This document shows positions 28,639 through 30,615 of a stretch of DNA of 30,615 nucleotides, one piece after another. The notes under the pieces were generated by a model, which did not search any database, had not been told where the DNA came from, and saw only the letters and a list, made by a program, of their open reading frames with translations. The stretch is from Nemertoderma westbladi (taxonomy: Eukaryota; Xenacoelomorpha; Nemertodermatida; Nemertodermatidae), in assembly GCA_032718475.1 (NCBI GenBank), contig JAUCBJ010005782.1:1-30615 (forward strand), in the 5' to 3' direction. Numbering within the stretch: the first letter of the stretch is position 1; the number at the start of each line of letters is the position of its first letter. The position numbers and the translations under genes are program-made.

Positions 28639-29186
28639 AACTTGCTACTTACTTTTCCCTACTGTTCCTTTTGTTTGGCTTGTGTTATGCAAATTTACGC
28701 AGAATTTCCATAAATAAACATACGATCCGTAAAATAAAATTTTATAGACTTTTTTGGTCATTAATAAGGTATCCAAAATATGTGCTTCGGATTGATTGCG
28801 AAATACTTATTATTGCTAGATTGACTCGACTACTATCCTTCTTTTAATATTACTACAATTGTGCAGTCAATCTACGCAAAAGTAATGTGAACGAGGATAA
28901 TATAAATGCTATTCGAAATATACTTGACAACAACTTGTACAACTTGTATGGAAAAGAAAATTATTCGTACAAATAATAATAAATAAATAAATATGCATAT
29001 AATTTTCAACATTTATAAATAGTTTTTATTATGTTCTACAATACAGTTTTACAAATTTTACAAAATATATCGTTAATGGAACTCTCGTATTATTGAACTC
29101 TGACGCTTTAATCGCTCGTAAACCAAAATCAATGTTGTCTTGTCAATAGAAATTAAAAACACCCCTTTGGACGAGCAATAATAATG
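28639..29186. other. Non-coding AT-rich spacer
   Basis: Nothing recognised apart from a short AATA/AAAT microsatellite near 28972-28995. Confidence 0.5.
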
Positions 29187-29200
29187 TTCTAGATTAATAC
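29187..29200 (+). repeat. 14-bp direct repeat, left (TTCTAGATTAATAC)
   Basis: Identical to 30392-30405 and directly flanks array unit 2; probable target-site duplication. Confidence 0.65.
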
Positions 29201-30391
29201 TAGAAAGGCATTTCCTAAAGGAAATGCAACCACGAAGCTAAGGAAAATTAAACAAAGGGCCACTGCTTAGCCTAGTTTAGTAGCATTTGCCAATAAATAA
29301 CTTATATTCCCATGGAAACTAGAATTCTCTGGAACTGTTGGTTTTACCTTTGAAAAAAGATTCAGTCCAGATTGTGGTTCAGATGACACATATACCGAGT
29401 TTCAGAAATTATTGTAGTTTATGCCCAAATTACCGATTTTCTATCAAAATGCATCTGTTTGCAGTGGTTGTCATGGAAACTGAAAAATAGAACAATGTAA
29501 TTCGGATGCAGAATAAGTCATATAGTGGGGGTAGGTCTTGGTCCCAAGTCATAATACTATTAACTTGTGTTTAAAATTATCATTTTAGAAATTTTAACAT
29601 CTGTTTAGTCTTGTTGCTATGGTAATTGGATTGTGTAATTAACCTCGAATGGATTGTATATGGACCTTACAGATGAGTTGCAAAACCCCAAATTTATATT
29701 TATTACATTATTTTGCTACAAATAGAGTATTGAATTTAGACTTGAATGATATAGACTTTAATAAACTCCAGGTACCATGGTAACAAGATATTTCTGGAAC
29801 GTTTTCAGTTTCACTAAAAGTTCCAACTAATGGTCCAGATAACACATTCCCAGTTTTGTAAAATTTTATCGTGAAGTCTATGTCCAAATGAATAAGTTTT
29901 GAATAAAAACATCTGTTTTCAGCGGTTGTCATGGTAACTGAAAAATAGAACAATGTAATTCGGATGCAGAATAAGTTATATAGTGAGGGTAGGGGTTGGT
30001 CCCAAGTCATAACACCTTGCCCTTAGGCCTCAAATTAACATTTTATAAATTTTAACATCTGTTTATCCCGGTTGCCAAGGTAACTGGATTTTCTATTTAG
30101 CCTCAATCGGATCTGCTATGGACCTTATAGTTGTGTTGCGAAACCCCAAGTTTTATATCTATTATAGTTTTCCTACAAATAGAGTTATAAATATTGACTT
30201 GAAATACATAGACTTTTTTCTATGTCCGTTGCCATGGAAACCAGATTTTTCCTGGATATGACACCCAGCCCAAAAGATGCGCCTCGACGAGAAGTATATA
30301 CAAGCAAAATTTCAGGGTACTTTTAAAGGCTAGTTTTTTCACCTATCAAAAAACCCCAAATCTGCCTCATACAAGTAAAATAGCCCACTAT
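29201..30391 (+). repeat. X-box-like array unit, copy 2
   Basis: 1191 bp, collinear with copy 1 (same start TAGAAAGGCATTTCC and same end CCCACTAT). X-box-like palindromes start at 29306, 29467, 29613, 29771, 29925, 30071 and 30228, spaced 161, 146, 158, 154, 146 and 157 bp. The perfect 14-bp direct repeat on both sides suggests insertion of this unit as a mobile element. No terminal inverted repeats and no poly(A) tail are visible. Confidence 0.8.
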
Positions 30392-30405
30392 TTCTAGATT
30401 AATAC
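30392..30405 (+). repeat. 14-bp direct repeat, right (TTCTAGATTAATAC)
   Basis: Right partner of 29187-29200. Confidence 0.65.
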
Positions 30406-30615
30406 AATAAACATCATTGTGGAGTGAGCCAAGACATAAGATATGCATTTACGTCTCCCTATAATGAACCGTCTCTCGTTGTTGTCATATTTGTCGTAAA
30501 ATATATCGTAATACATCAGATTTATGTGTAATCTATTGTTACAGATTGGAATCCTTGCAACTTTGCACGTTACCACTGCCCTCGCTGTGTTTGTACTGTA
30601 TTGCTTTTATTGCAT
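30406..30615. other. Non-coding right edge
   Basis: No gene or repeat recognised. Confidence 0.4.

Overview
This window looks like repeat-rich, AT-rich DNA from an invertebrate animal. The BEL/Pao-type LTR retrotransposon at the left edge (a family known only from metazoans), the LINE C-terminal fragment, eukaryotic core promoters, AATAAA signals and long minisatellites all point to a metazoan. I cannot name the phylum or species. I recognise no ordinary single-copy host gene. The only likely host-type genes are three copies of a small intronless gene for a very basic protein.

Layout. Positions 1 to about 8866 hold the 3' part of a BEL/Pao retrotransposon. It has reverse transcriptase and RNase H, a -1 frame break inside RNase H, then the integrase with its zinc-binding and C-terminal domains, an unrecognised third ORF (4904-5566), and a long 3' region that should contain the 3' LTR (core promoter near 7340, polyadenylation signals at 8389 and 8807). 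Two families of small inverted repeats are scattered through this element: a 16-bp palindrome in four places, and a hairpin with a fixed loop in two places with a compensated stem change.

Positions 8867-12658 are a 49/39-bp minisatellite. It abuts the first of three copies of a roughly 2.3-kb duplicated unit, here called unit K (12659-14942, 16317-~18500, 24401-~26760). Units 1 and 3 are each preceded by a minisatellite of related sequence but different period (49 and 45 bp). Every unit carries the same set of hairpins, a CCAAT/TATA/initiator promoter, the basic-protein ORF and an AATAAA signal. Differences between the ORF copies are mostly synonymous, and the one length change is in frame, so the ORF is probably a real gene. 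Between units 1 and 2 lie a tRNA-like SINE, an inverted 79-bp piece of unit K, and a LINE fragment.

Positions 18573-20541 hold a foldback element with arms of about 650 bp. Its left arm is split by a 565-bp insertion with an (AAT)n tail and a 4-bp TACC target duplication. A 44-bp minisatellite (20743-21774) and three consecutive hairpins (21891-21982) follow. From 27372 to the right edge there are two copies of a 1.2-kb unit made of degenerate ~154-bp blocks in A-B-C-A-B-C-A order. Each block starts with an X-box-like palindrome (GTTGYCATGGWAAC type). The second copy is flanked by a 14-bp direct repeat.

The most interesting signals are the basic-protein gene family inside unit K, the periodic X-box-like array, the compensated hairpins and dispersed palindromes in the BEL element, and the split foldback element.
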